NCBI RefSeq assembly: GCF_000003605.2
Contig: NW_003133386.1
Coordinates: forward strand, 2,163 to 26,173
Source: Saccoglossus kowalevskii
Lineage: Eukaryota > Hemichordata > Enteropneusta > Harrimaniidae
DNA length: 24,011 bases
Direction: 5' to 3'
Below are positions 10,195 to 21,095 of the stretch, piece by piece; position 1 is the first letter of the stretch, and each line of letters opens with the position of its first letter. The translations under genes were made by a program, and so were the position numbers. The notes below the pieces were generated by a model. It saw only the letters and a list, made by a program, of their open reading frames with translations, did no database searches and had not been told where the DNA came from.

Positions 10195-10240
10195 TTTGAT
10201 TTTGTTTTGAAATAATGCAATAATATGTTACTTGGGATTC
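10195..10240 (+). repeat. Dispersed repeat, copy A (right part)
   Basis: GAAATAATGCAATAATAT and CTTGGGATT match copy B at about 11495-11530 (GAAATACTGCAATAATAT and CTTGGGATT). In copy B this segment directly follows the left part, which supports the block between 8798 and 10190 being an insertion. Confidence 0.7.
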
Positions 10241-10304
10241 AAATATTGACAAAAGAGTTCAAATATTTCTAAAAACTTTATTACTTATATAGTAATACAT
10301 AGCT

Positions 10305-10708
10305 TGGGCAGTAAAACACAGGCAATAGTGGCTCAGACAATATTGTGCGGGCAATAGTGGGCCTGATAATTATGAGCAGGCAATAGTCAGCCCAGCAATA
10401 ATGCCCAGACAATAATGTACAGGCAATAGTGGTCTAGGCAATAGTGGTCTAGGCAATAATGTGAAGACAATAGTGGTCTGGACAATAATGTGCAGGCAAT
10501 AGTGGTCTGGACAATAATGTGTAGGCAATAGTGGTCTAGATAATAATGTGCAGGCAATAGTGGTCTAGAAAATAATGTGCAGGCAATAGTGGTCTAGACA
10601 ATAATGCAGGAAATATTGGCCCACACAATAATGTACAGGCAATAGTTGCCTGGACAATAACATTTGGGCAATAGTGTAAAATATAATAATGTCACAAACA
10701 ATACCCAG
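10305..10708. repeat. 29-bp satellite, small array I (about 14 monomers)
   Basis: The monomers are of the type GGCAATAGTGGTCTAGACAA plus TAATGTGCA. The edges are degenerate. At about 10396-10425 two CAATAATG half-units stand next to each other, and at about 10425-10455 two CAATAGTGGTCTAGG half-units do. This shows that the 29-bp unit is built from two related 14/15-bp halves. It is the same family as the large array about 1.1 kb downstream. Confidence 0.93.
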
Positions 10709-11269
10709 TTGGTATATAATGTGTCATTTCGTAACAAGAGTGAATGGAACATTTCTCCATAGTAGCACTTGCATGTGGTGAATTAATAATGCAATATAAA
10801 GAGACTAAAGTGAGCTTAAACACCACAAGTAAACTTTGAACACAATGAACTGAGCTACAACCACAAAACATATTCATTAGAAATGTGACATAAAGACTAA
10901 AACGAAAATTATGTTTCGGGTTAAAATGTATACACAGATATTTTTTATTTTGTCTGAATCTGAAAAATAAAAGTATTATTTCATAATTAATAATGTGCAC
11001 ATCAATATTGAAAAACTTATTGACCTACATGTTTTTCTTGGCATGAATGAAAGTAGGAAAAAATATGCACAAATAATTTTATTCTTTGTTAAGAATGTTT
11101 GATATCTGCTCTCTTACAGAATTATTACCATCTCATTATTTTTTATTTTGAAATTCAATTTTCTGTATATTGTGCTTACAGTATTTATAGTAATAAGTTG
11201 AAGTGAAAATATGGAATAAAATGGAAATAAAGTATCTCATTCAGAGCTTATTGTAATTTTTCTAATAGC
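10709..11269. other. Spacer between satellite arrays, no gene recognised
   Basis: AT-rich unique-looking DNA. A minus frame of 102 codons covers 10692-11000. It contains Cys/Ser/His-rich stretches but no domain I know, and its C-terminal end runs into satellite I, so it is most likely chance. Confidence 0.55.
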
Positions 11270-11532
11270 CATGCAATGTAGGTTTAATTCATGAAATGTG
11301 ACAACAGTTGTCATGACAGCAATCTGTGAAGCTTTGAGTAGGTTTGTATCGAGATGCCCCTTTAGTGCTATGTAACGTCACGGTGTATTCTCACCTTCCA
11401 CAAAGTGGATCTAAGTGAAGCAATATACTAGTATATCAGATCATGAACATAGATAACATGGCATTATCATTTTATAAATTTTTTTTTGGTTGGTGAAATA
11501 CTGCAATAATATTTCAACAACTTGGGATTTAA
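11270..11532 (+). repeat. Dispersed repeat, copy B (uninterrupted)
   Basis: Homologue of 8619-8797 plus 10195-10240, here contiguous. It carries the extra segment ATCGAGATGCCCCTTTAGTG absent from copy A, and the palindrome at 11423-11436. As with copy A, 29-bp satellite follows downstream: about 65 bp later in A and about 280 bp later in B. Confidence 0.85.
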
Positions 11533-11809
11533 GTACCGTACTCGACTGGCTTAGCACCCAGAGTACTCAGCTCCAAAAATTATGTGTTTTAGGGGATGCG
11601 CTTACCTGAACACCCTCTCAAAAAAGTGTGCAAATAACAATTTCAATTCATGTGACAGATTGAGGTGAATATTACGTTTTTTGGGGGGAAATAAATTTGC
11701 GAAATCAGTCGCGTGGTTGATTTCAACAGCACAATGTCAACAATATTCATATATTGGAAAACTTCATGCCATGATTATCACAATAATTGTGGTAATTCAG
11801 ACGATAAAA
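11533..11809. other. Spacer, possibly a dispersed repeat fragment
   Basis: It is richer in GC than its surroundings, with phrases such as ACCGTACTCGACTGGC, GGGGATGCGCTTACC and GTCGCGTGG. The style suggests a piece of an interspersed repeat, but there is no second copy in the window to compare. No coding sequence is supported. The minus frame 11747-11968 continues into the satellite and is not credible. Confidence 0.35.
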
Positions 11810-11969
11810 GGCAGGAGTAGTGTTTAATAACTGCCTAGACAATAATGTGCAGGCAATTATCAACAATAGTGGCCCAGACAATAATGTGCAGACAACAGTA
11901 GCCAAGGCATTAACAACCCACACAATAATGTGCAGGCAATAGTGGCCTAGACAATAATGTGCAGGCAAT

Positions 11970-12580
11970 AGTGGTCAAGGCAATAATGTGCAGGCTATAG
12001 TGGTCAAGGCAATAATGTGCAGGCAATAGTTGTCTAGGCAATAATGCGCAGGCAATAGTGGTCTAAGGAATAATGTGCAGGCAATATTGGTCAAAGCAAT
12101 AATGTGCAGGCTATAGTGGTCAAGGCAATAATGTGCAGGCAATAGTGGCCTAGACAATCATGCGCAGGCAATAGTGGTCTAGGCAATGATGTGCAGGCAA
12201 TAGTTGTCTAGGCAATAATGTGCAGGCAATAGTGGTCAAGGCAATAATGTGCAGGCTATAGTGGTCAAGGCAATAATGTGCAGGCAGTAGTTGTCTAGGC
12301 AATAATGTGCAGGCAATAGTGGTCTAAGGAATAATGTGCAGGCAAAAGTGGTCAAAGCAATAATGTGCAGGCTATAGTGGTCAAGGCAATAATGTGCAGG
12401 CAATAGTGGCCTAGACAATAATGCGCAGGCAATAGTGGTCTAGGCAATGATGTGCAGGCAATAGTTGTCTAGGGAATAATGTGCAGCCAATAGTGGTCAA
12501 GGCAATAATGTGCAGGCTATAGTGGTCAAGGCAATAATGTGCAGGCAATAGTTGTCTAGGCAATAATGTGCAGGCAATAG
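11970..12580. repeat. 261-bp higher-order repeat, about 2.3 copies
   Basis: The order of monomer variants from about 11977 repeats from about 12238 and again from about 12499, at 261 bp (9 x 29). The signature is TCAAGGCAATAATGTGCAGG, then CTATAGTGGTCAAGG, then TTGTCTAGG, then GTCTAAGGAATAATG. The third copy diverges after about 12580. The first two differ by only a few bases. Confidence 0.85.
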
Positions 12581-13049
12581 TGTTCTGGGCAATAATGTGC
12601 AGGCAATAGTGACCTAGACAATAATGTGCAGGCAATAGTTGACTAGACAATAATGCACAGGCAATAGTGGTATAGGCAATAATGTGCAGGCAATATTGGC
12701 CAAGACAATAATGTGCAAGCATTAGTGACCCACACAATAATATGCAAGCAATAGTGGACCTGACAATAATGTGCACACAACAGTAGCCACGATACTAAAG
12801 TGCAGGCAATAGTGAACCACACAATAATGTGCAAAGCAATTGTGGCCTATATAATAATGTGCAGACAATAGTTGCCTAGGCAATAATTGTTCAGGTAATA
12901 GTGGGCTAGACAATAATGTGCAGGCAATAATGACTCACACAATTATGTGCAGGCAATAGTGGTCTAGACAATAATGTGCAGGTAATAGTAACCCACAAAA
13001 TGATGTGCCGACAATAGTGGAATATACAATAATGTGCAGGCAATAATGG

Positions 13050-14605
13050 CCCACACAATAATATGCAGGCAATAGTGACCCACACAATAATGTGCAGGCA
13101 ATAGTGGCCTAGGCAATAATGCGCAGGCAATAGTTTGCTAGGCAATAATATGCAAGGAATAGTGGGATAGGCAAGAATGTGCAGGCAATAGTGGTCTGGG
13201 AAATAATGTGCAGACAATAGTAACTCACACAATTATGTACTGACTATAGTAATCTATGCAATAATGTGCAGGTAATAGTGACGCAAACAATTATGTGCCG
13301 GCAATAGTGCACCACACAATAATGTGCAAGGCAATTGTGGCCTATAGAATAATGTGCAGGCAATAGTTGTCAAGGCAACAATGTGCTTGCAATAGTGACC
13401 CAGACAACAATGTGCAGGCAATAGTGACCCACACAATTATGTGCAAGGCAATTGTGGCATATAGAATAATGTGCAGGCAATAGTTGTCTAGGCAACTATG
13501 TGCTTGCAATAGTGGCCCAGACAATATTGCGCAGACAATAGTTGTCCAGGCAATAATGTGCAGGCAATAGTGGCCAATATAATGAGAGGCAGACAATAGT
13601 AACCCACACAATAATATGCAGGCAATAGTGGTCTAGGCATTAATGTGCAGGTAATAGTTACCCACACAATTATGTGCCGGCAATAGTGAACCACACAATA
13701 ATGTGCAAGGCAATTGTGTTGTCTCGGCAACTATGTGCTTGCAATAGTGGCCCAGACAATAATGCACAGACAATAGTTGTCTAGGCAATAATGTGCAGGC
13801 AATAGTGACCCACACAATAATATGCAGACAGACAATAGTGACCCACACAATAATGTGCAGGCAGCAGTGGTCTAGACAATAATGCACAGGCAATAGTGGT
13901 CGAGGCAATAATGTGGAGGCAATAGTGGCCAATATAATTAGGCAGACAATAGTAACCCACACAATAATATGCAAGCAATAGTGGACCTGACAATAATGTG
14001 CACACAGCAGTATCCATGATACTAAAGTGCAGGCACTAATGAACCACACAATAATGTGCCGGTAATAGTAACCTGGACAATAACGTGCAGGCATTAGTGA
14101 CCTAAACAATAATGTGCAGGCAATAGTGAAATAGTGCAATAGTGCGGTAATGTGCAAGGCAATTGGGACCTATACAATAAAGTGCAGGCAACAGTTGTCT
14201 AGGCAATAATATGCAGGCAATAGTGACCAACACAATACTGTGCAGGCAATAGTAGCCTAGTCATTAATGCGCATGCTAAAGTGGTCTAGACAATAATGTG
14301 CCGGCAACAGTGAACCACACAATAATGTGCAAGGTAATTGTGGCCTATAATAATAATGTGCAGGCAATATTTTCTAGGCAATAATGTGCAGACAAAAGTG
14401 TTCTAGGCAATGATGTGCAGGCAATAGTAGACATGGCAACAATGTGCAGGCAATATTGGAATAGTGTTTAATAATTGCCTAGACAGTTTTGTGCGGGCAA
14501 AAGTCTACAATAGCGGCCCAGACAATAATATTCAGGGAATAGTGATATAAGCAATAATGTGCAGGTAATAGTGACCCACGCAATTATGTGCCGGCAATAG
14601 TGACC
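13050..14605. repeat. 1.55-kb duplicated satellite block, copy 1
   Basis: Almost identical to 16650-18206. The offset is exactly 3600 up to about 13940, then 3602 after a 2-bp difference (AATTAGGCAG against AATTAGAGGCAG). Over long stretches (for example 13201-13620) I find no mismatch. Diagnostic oddities such as TATGTACTGACTATAGTAAT, TATAATGAGAGGCAGAC and ATACTAAAGTGCAGGCAC occur in both. Divergence begins abruptly near 14605. Confidence 0.92.
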
Positions 14606-14629
14606 CACACAATAATGTGCAAGCAATAG

Positions 14630-16170
14630 TTGTCTAGGCAATAGTGTGTAGGAAATTGTGGCCTAGACAGTAATGTGCAGGCAATAGTGGTCTAGACAAT
14701 CATGTGCCGGCAATAGTGAACCACACAATAATGTACAAATTGTGGCCTATAATAATAATGTGCAGACAATAGTGACCCACACAATTATGTGCCAAGAATA
14801 GTGAACCACACAATAATGTGCAAGGCAATTGTGGCCTATACAATAATGTGCAGGCAATAATTGTCTGGGCAATAATGTGCAGGCAATAATGGCCTAGACA
14901 GTAATGCGCAGGCTATAGTGGTCTAGGCAATAATCTGCCGACAATAGTGAACCACACAATAATGTGCAGGCAATAGTGACCTATACAATAATGTGCAGGC
15001 AATAGTTGTCTAGGCAATAGTGTGTAGGCAATAGTGGCCTAGACAATAATGCGCAAGCAATAGTGGGCTAGACAATAATGTACAGGCAATGATGGTCTTG
15101 GAAATAATGTGCAGGCAATAGTGACCCACACCATTATGTGCAGGCAATAGTGGTCCTGGCAATAATGAGCAGGTAATAGTGACCCACACAATAATGTGCC
15201 GGCAATAGTGAACCACACAATAATGTGCAGGCAATAGTGACCTATACAATAATGTGCAGGCAATAGTTGTCTAGGCAATAGTGTGTAGGCAATAGTGGGC
15301 TAGACAATAATGTGCAGGCAATAGTGGTCCAGGCAATAATGAGCAGGTAATAGTGACCCACACAATAATCTGCCGACAATAGTGAACCACACAATAATGT
15401 GCAGGCAATAGTGACCTATACAATAATGTGCAGGCAATAGTTGTCTAGGCAATAGTGTGTAGGCAATAGTGGGCTAGACAATAATATACAGGCAATGATG
15501 GTATTGGAAATAATGTGCAGGCAATAGTGACCCACACAATAATGTGCCGGCAAGAGTGAACCACACAATAATGTGCAAGGCTATTGTTGCCTATACAATA
15601 ATGTGCCGGCAATAGTGAAACACACAATAATGTGCTAATTGTGGCCTATACGAATAATGTGCAGGAAACAGTGTTCTAGACAATGATGGCAATAGTGACC
15701 TATACAACAATGTGCGGCAATATTTGTCTAGGCAATAATGTGCTGGCAATAGTGGCACAGACAATAATGCGCAGACAGTAGTGACCAACACTATAACGTG
15801 CAGGCAATAGTGGCCTATACAATAATGTGCAGGCAATAGTTGTCTAGGCAATAATGTGCAGACAATAGTAACCCACACAATAATGTGCAGGCAATAGTGG
15901 CCTAAACAATTATGTGCAGGCACTAATGGTCTAGGCAATAATGTGCAGGTAATAGTTACCCACATAATTATGTGCCGGCAATAGTGACCTACACAATAAC
16001 GTGCAGGCAATAGTGGCTTATACAATAATGTGCAGGCAATAGTTGTCTAGGCAGTAATATGCAGGCAATAGTTGTCTAGGCAATAATGTGTAGGTAATAG
16101 TCACCCACACAATTATGTGCCGACAATAGTGAACCACACAATAATGTACAGGCAATAGTTGTATAGGCAA
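14630..16170. repeat. 1.5-kb duplicated satellite block, copy 1
   Basis: Matches 21096-22520. The offset is 6466-6467 to about 15540, 6379 from about 15634, and 6350 from about 16000. The two steps of about 88 and 29 bp correspond to three monomers and one monomer lost in the second copy. A shorter part, 14680-15013, also matches 19180-19513 at an offset of 4500. Signature: TAATCTGCCGACAATAG and ATGATGGTMTTGGAAATAAT. Confidence 0.82.
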
Positions 16171-16649
16171 TAATATGGAGGCAATAGTGATCTACACAAT
16201 ACTGTGCAGGCAATAGCAGACATGGCAACAATGTGCAGGCAATATTGGAGGAGTGTTTAATAATTACCTAGACAATTTTGTGCGGGCAATTGTCTACAAT
16301 AGCGGCCTAGACAATAATATTCAGGGAATAGTGATATGAGCGATAATGTGCAGGTAATAGTAACCCACACAATAATGTGCCAAGAATAGTGAACCACACA
16401 ATAATGTGCAAGGCAATTGTGGCCTATACGAATAATGTGCAGGAAACATTGTTCTAGACAATGATGGCAATAGTGACCTATACAACAATGTGCGGCAATA
16501 TTTGTCTAGGCAATAATGTGCTGGCAATAGTGGCACAGACAATAATGCGCAGACAGTAGTGACCAACACTATAACGTGCAGGCAATAGTGGCCTATACAA
16601 TAATGTGCAGGCAATAGTTGTCTAGGCAATAATGTGCAGACAATAGTAA

Positions 16650-18206
16650 CCCACACAATAATATGCAGGCAATAGTGACCCACACAATAATGTGCAGGCA
16701 ATAGTGGCCTAGGCAATAATGCGCAGGCAATAGTTTGCTAGGCAATAATATGCAGGGAATAGTGGGATAGGCAACAATATGCAGGCAATAGTGGTCTGGG
16801 AAATAATGTGCAGACAATAGTAACTCACACAATTATGTACTGACTATAGTAATCTATGCAATAATGTGCAGGTAATAGTGACGCAAACAATTATGTGCCG
16901 GCAATAGTGCACCACACAATAATGTGCAAGGCAATTGTGGCCTATAGAATAATGTGCAGGCAATAGTTGTCAAGGCAACAATGTGCTTGCAATAGTGACC
17001 CAGACAACAATGTGCAGGCAATAGTGACCCACACAATTATGTGCAAGGCAATTGTGGCATATAGAATAATGTGCAGGCAATAGTTGTCTAGGCAACTATG
17101 TGCTTGCAATAGTGGCCCAGACAATATTGCGCAGACAATAGTTGTCCAGGCAATAATGTGCAGGCAATAGTGGCCAATATAATGAGAGGCAGACAATAGT
17201 AACCCACACAATAATATGCAGACAATAGTGGTCTAGGCATTAATGTGCAGGTAATAGTTACCCACACAATTATGTGCCGGCAATAGTGAACCACACAATA
17301 ATGGGCAAGGCAATTGTGTTGTCTCGGCAACTATGTGCTTGCAATAGTGGCCCAGACAATAATGCACAGACAATAGTTGTCTAGGCAATAATGTGCAGGC
17401 AATAGTGACCCACACAATAATATGCAGACAGACAATAGTGACCCACACAATAATGTGCAGGCAACAGTGGTCTAGACAATAATGCACAGGCAATAGTGGT
17501 CGAGGCAATAATGTGGAGGCAATAGTGGCCAATATAATTAGAGGCAGACAATAGTAACCCACACAATAATATGCAAGCAATAGTGGACCTGACAATAATG
17601 TGCACACAGCAGTATCCATGATACTAAAGTGCAGGCACTAATGAACCACACAATAATGTGCCGGTAATAGTAACCTGGACAATAACGTGCAGGCAATAGT
17701 GACCTAAACAATAATGTGCAGGCAATAGTGAAATAGTGCAATAGTGCGGTAATGTGCAAGGCAATTGGGACCTATACAATAAAGTGCAGGCAATAGTTGT
17801 CTAGGCAATAATATGCAGGCAATAGTGACCAACACAATACTGTGCAGGCAATAGTAGCCTAGTCATTAATGCGCATGCTATAGTGGTCTAGACAATAATG
17901 TGCCGGCAACAGTGAACCACACAATAATGTGCAAGGTAATTGTGGCCTATAATAATAATGTGCAGGCAATATTTTCTAGGCAATAATGTGCAGACAAAAG
18001 TGTTCTAGGCAATGATGTGCAGGCAATAGTAGACATGGCAACAATGTGCAGGCAATATTGGAATAGTGTTTAATAATTGCCTAGACAGTTTTGTGCGGGC
18101 AAAAGTCTACAATAGCGGCCCAGACAATAATATTCAGGGAATAGTGATATAAGCAATAATGTGCAGGTAATAGTGACCCACGCAATTATGTGCCGGCAAT
18201 AGTGAC
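16650..18206. repeat. 1.55-kb duplicated satellite block, copy 2
   Basis: Second copy of 13050-14605, with only scattered single-base differences (for example 17221 and around 17303 and 17464) and one 2-bp indel near 17541. The high identity over more than 1.5 kb implies a recent event relative to monomer divergence. Confidence 0.92.
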
Positions 18207-19179
18207 CTACACAATAACGTACAGGCAATAGTGGCCTATACAATAATGTGCAGGCAATAGTGGCCAAGACAATAATGTGACGGCAACAGTGAAACACACA
18301 ATAATGTGCGAATTGTGACCTATAATAATAATGTGCAGGCAATAGTTGTCTAGACAATAATGTTCTAGGCAACAGTGTTCTAGGCAATAATGTGCAGGCA
18401 ATAGTGACCCACACAATAATGTGCAGGCAATAGTGGCCTAGACAATAATGCACAGGCAATAGTGGTCGAGGCAACAATGTGCAGGCAATTGTTGCCTATA
18501 CAATAATGCGCAGAGAGTAGTGACCAACACAATAACGTGCAGGCAATAGTGGCCTATACAATAATGTGCAGGCATTAGTTGTCTAGGCAATAATGTGCAG
18601 ACAATAGTAACCCACACAATAATATGCAGGCAGTAGTGGACCTGACAATAATGTGCAGGCAATAGTGGCCTAAACAATTATGTGCAGGCACTAATGGTCT
18701 AGGCAATAATGTGCAGGTAATAGTGACCAACAGAATAACGTGCAGGCAATAGTGGCTTATACAATAATGTGCAGGAAACAGTTGTCTAGGCAGTAATGTG
18801 CAGGCAATAGTTGTCTAGGCAATAATGTGTAGGTAATAGTTACCCACACAATTATGTGCCGGCAATAGTGAACCACACAATAATGTACAGGCAATAGTTG
18901 TATAGGCAATAATATGGAGGCAATAGTGGTCTACACAATACTGTGCAGGCAATAGCATACATGGCAACAATGTGCAGGCAATATTGGAGGAGTGTTTAAT
19001 AATTGCCTAGACAATTTTGTGCGGGCAATTGTCTACAATAGCGGCCTAGACAATAATATTCAGGGAATAGTGATATGAGCGATAATGTGCAGGTAATAGT
19101 GACCCACACAATTATGCGCCAAGAATAGTGAACCACACAATAATGTGCAAGGCAATAGTGACCTATACAATAATGTGCA

Positions 19180-19513
19180 GGCAATAGTTGTCTAGACAAT
19201 CATGTGCCGGCAATAGTGAACCACACAATAATGTGCAAATTGTGGCCTATAATAATAATGTGCAGACAATAGTCACCCACACAATTATGTGCCAAGAATA
19301 GTGAACCACACAATAATGTGCAAGGCAATTGTGGCCTATACAATAATGTGCAGGCAATAATTGTCTGGGCAATAATGTGCAGGCAATAATGGCCTAGACA
19401 GTAATGCGCAGGCTATAGTGGTCTAGGCAATAATCTGCCGACAATAGTGAACCACACAATAATGTGCAGGCAATAGTGACCTATACAATAATGTGCAGGC
19501 AATAGTTGTCTAG
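19180..19513. repeat. Third copy of part of the 14.6-kb satellite block
   Basis: Matches 14680-15013 at an offset of 4500, with lines of 60 bases identical (19321-19440 against 14821-14940). The match ends where several monomers are missing relative to the 15-kb copy. Confidence 0.82.
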
Positions 19514-19644
19514 ACAATAATGTACAGGCAATGATGGTCTTGGAAATAATGTGCAGGCAATAGTGACCCACACCATTATGTGCAGGCAATAGTGAGCCAG
19601 GCAATAATGAGCAGGTAATAGTGACCCACACAATAATCTGCCGA

Positions 19645-20342
19645 CAATAGTGAACCACACAATACTGTGCAGGCAATAGTGACCTATACAATAATGTGCA
19701 AGCAATAGTTGTCTAGGCAATAGTGTGTAGACAATAGTGGCCTAGACAATAATGCGCAAGCAATAGTGAGCTAGACAATAATATACAGGCAATGATGGTC
19801 TTGGAAATAATGTGCAGGCAATAGTGACCCACGCCATTATGTGCAGGCAATAGTGGTCCAGGCAATAATGAGCAGGTAATAGTGACCCACACAATAATAT
19901 GCAGGCAATAGTGAACCACACAATAATGTGCCGGCAATAGTGAACCACACAATAATGTGCAAGGCTATTGTTGCCTATACAATAATGTGCCGGCAATAGT
20001 GAACCACACAATACTGTGCAGGCAATAGTGACCTATACAATAATGTGCAAGCAATAGTTGTCTAGGCAATAGTGTGTAGACAATAGTGGCCTAGACAATA
20101 ATGCGCAAGCAATAGTGAGCTAGACAATAATATACAGGCAATGATGGTCTTGGAAATAATGTGCAGGCAATAGTGACCCACGCCATTATGTGCAGGCAAT
20201 AGTGGTCCAGGCAATAATGAGCAGGTAATAGTGACCCACACAATAATATGCAGGCAATAGTGAACCACACAATAATGTGCCGGCAATAGTGAACCACACA
20301 ATAATGTGCAAGGCTATTGTTGCCTATACAATAATGTGCCGG
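19645..20342. repeat. 349-bp direct tandem duplication inside the satellite
   Basis: 19645-19993 is followed directly by a copy at 19994-20342, spaced 349 bp (12 monomers of 29 plus 1 base). Phrases such as CACGCCATTATGTGC, GATGGTCTTGGAAATAAT and AAGGCTATTGTTGCC occur in both. I find essentially no differences until the last bases, which makes it one of the youngest events in the array. Confidence 0.9.
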
Positions 20343-20367
20343 CAATAGTGAAACACACAATAATGTG

Positions 20368-20680
20368 CTAATTGTGGCCTATACGAATAATGTGCAGGAA
20401 ACATTGTTCTAGACAATGATGGCAATAGTGACCTATACAACAATGTGCGGCAATATTTGTCTAGGCAATAATGTGCTGGCAATAGTGGCACAGACAATAA
20501 TGCGCAGACAGTAGTGACCAACACAATAACGTGCAGCCAATAGTGGCCTATACAATAATGTGCAGGCATTAGTTGTCTAGGCAATAATGTGCAGACAATA
20601 GTAACCCACACAATAATATGCAGGTAGTAGTGGACCTGACAATAATGTGCAGGCAATAGTGGCCTAAACAATTATGTGCA
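20368..20680. repeat. Extra copy of the GCTAATTGTGG satellite block
   Basis: A roughly 250-320 bp block marked by CTATACGAATAATGTGCAGG and GATGGCAATAGTGACC occurs four times, with CG of ACGAATAAT at 15651, 16429, 20384 and 22030. Its internal variants include ATTTGTCTAGG and CAACACTATAACGTGC. This entry is the copy outside the larger blocks. Confidence 0.82.
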
Positions 20681-21095
20681 GGCACTAATGGTCTAGGCAA
20701 TAATGTGCAGGTAATAGTGACCAACAGAATAACGTGCAGGCAATAGTGGAGGAGTGTTTAATAATTGCCTAGAAAATTTTGTGCGGGCAATTGTCTACAA
20801 TAGCGGCCTAGACAATAATATTCAGGGAATAGTGATATGAGCGATAATGTGCAGGTAATAGTAACCCACACAATTATGTGCCAAGAATAGTGAACCACAC
20901 AATAATGTGCAAGGCAATTGTGGCCTATACAATAATGTGCAAGCAATAATTGTCTGAGCAATAATGTGCAGGCATTAATGGCCTAGACAGTAATGCGCAG
21001 GCTATAGTTGTCTAGGCAATAATCTGCAGACAATAGTGAACCACACAATAATGTGCAAGGCAATAGTGACCTACACAATAATGTGCAGGCAATAG

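Noticed and set aside
10692-11000. 102-codon minus-strand gene
   Set aside because: Its end runs into satellite I, there is no known domain, and the composition is as expected of AT-rich chance frames.
13633-14157. 174-codon minus-strand protein rich in His/Cys, zinc-finger-like
   Set aside because: It is a translation of the 29-bp satellite. Cys and His spacing follows the repeat and the other frames give the same peptide. A related frame sits in the duplicated block.
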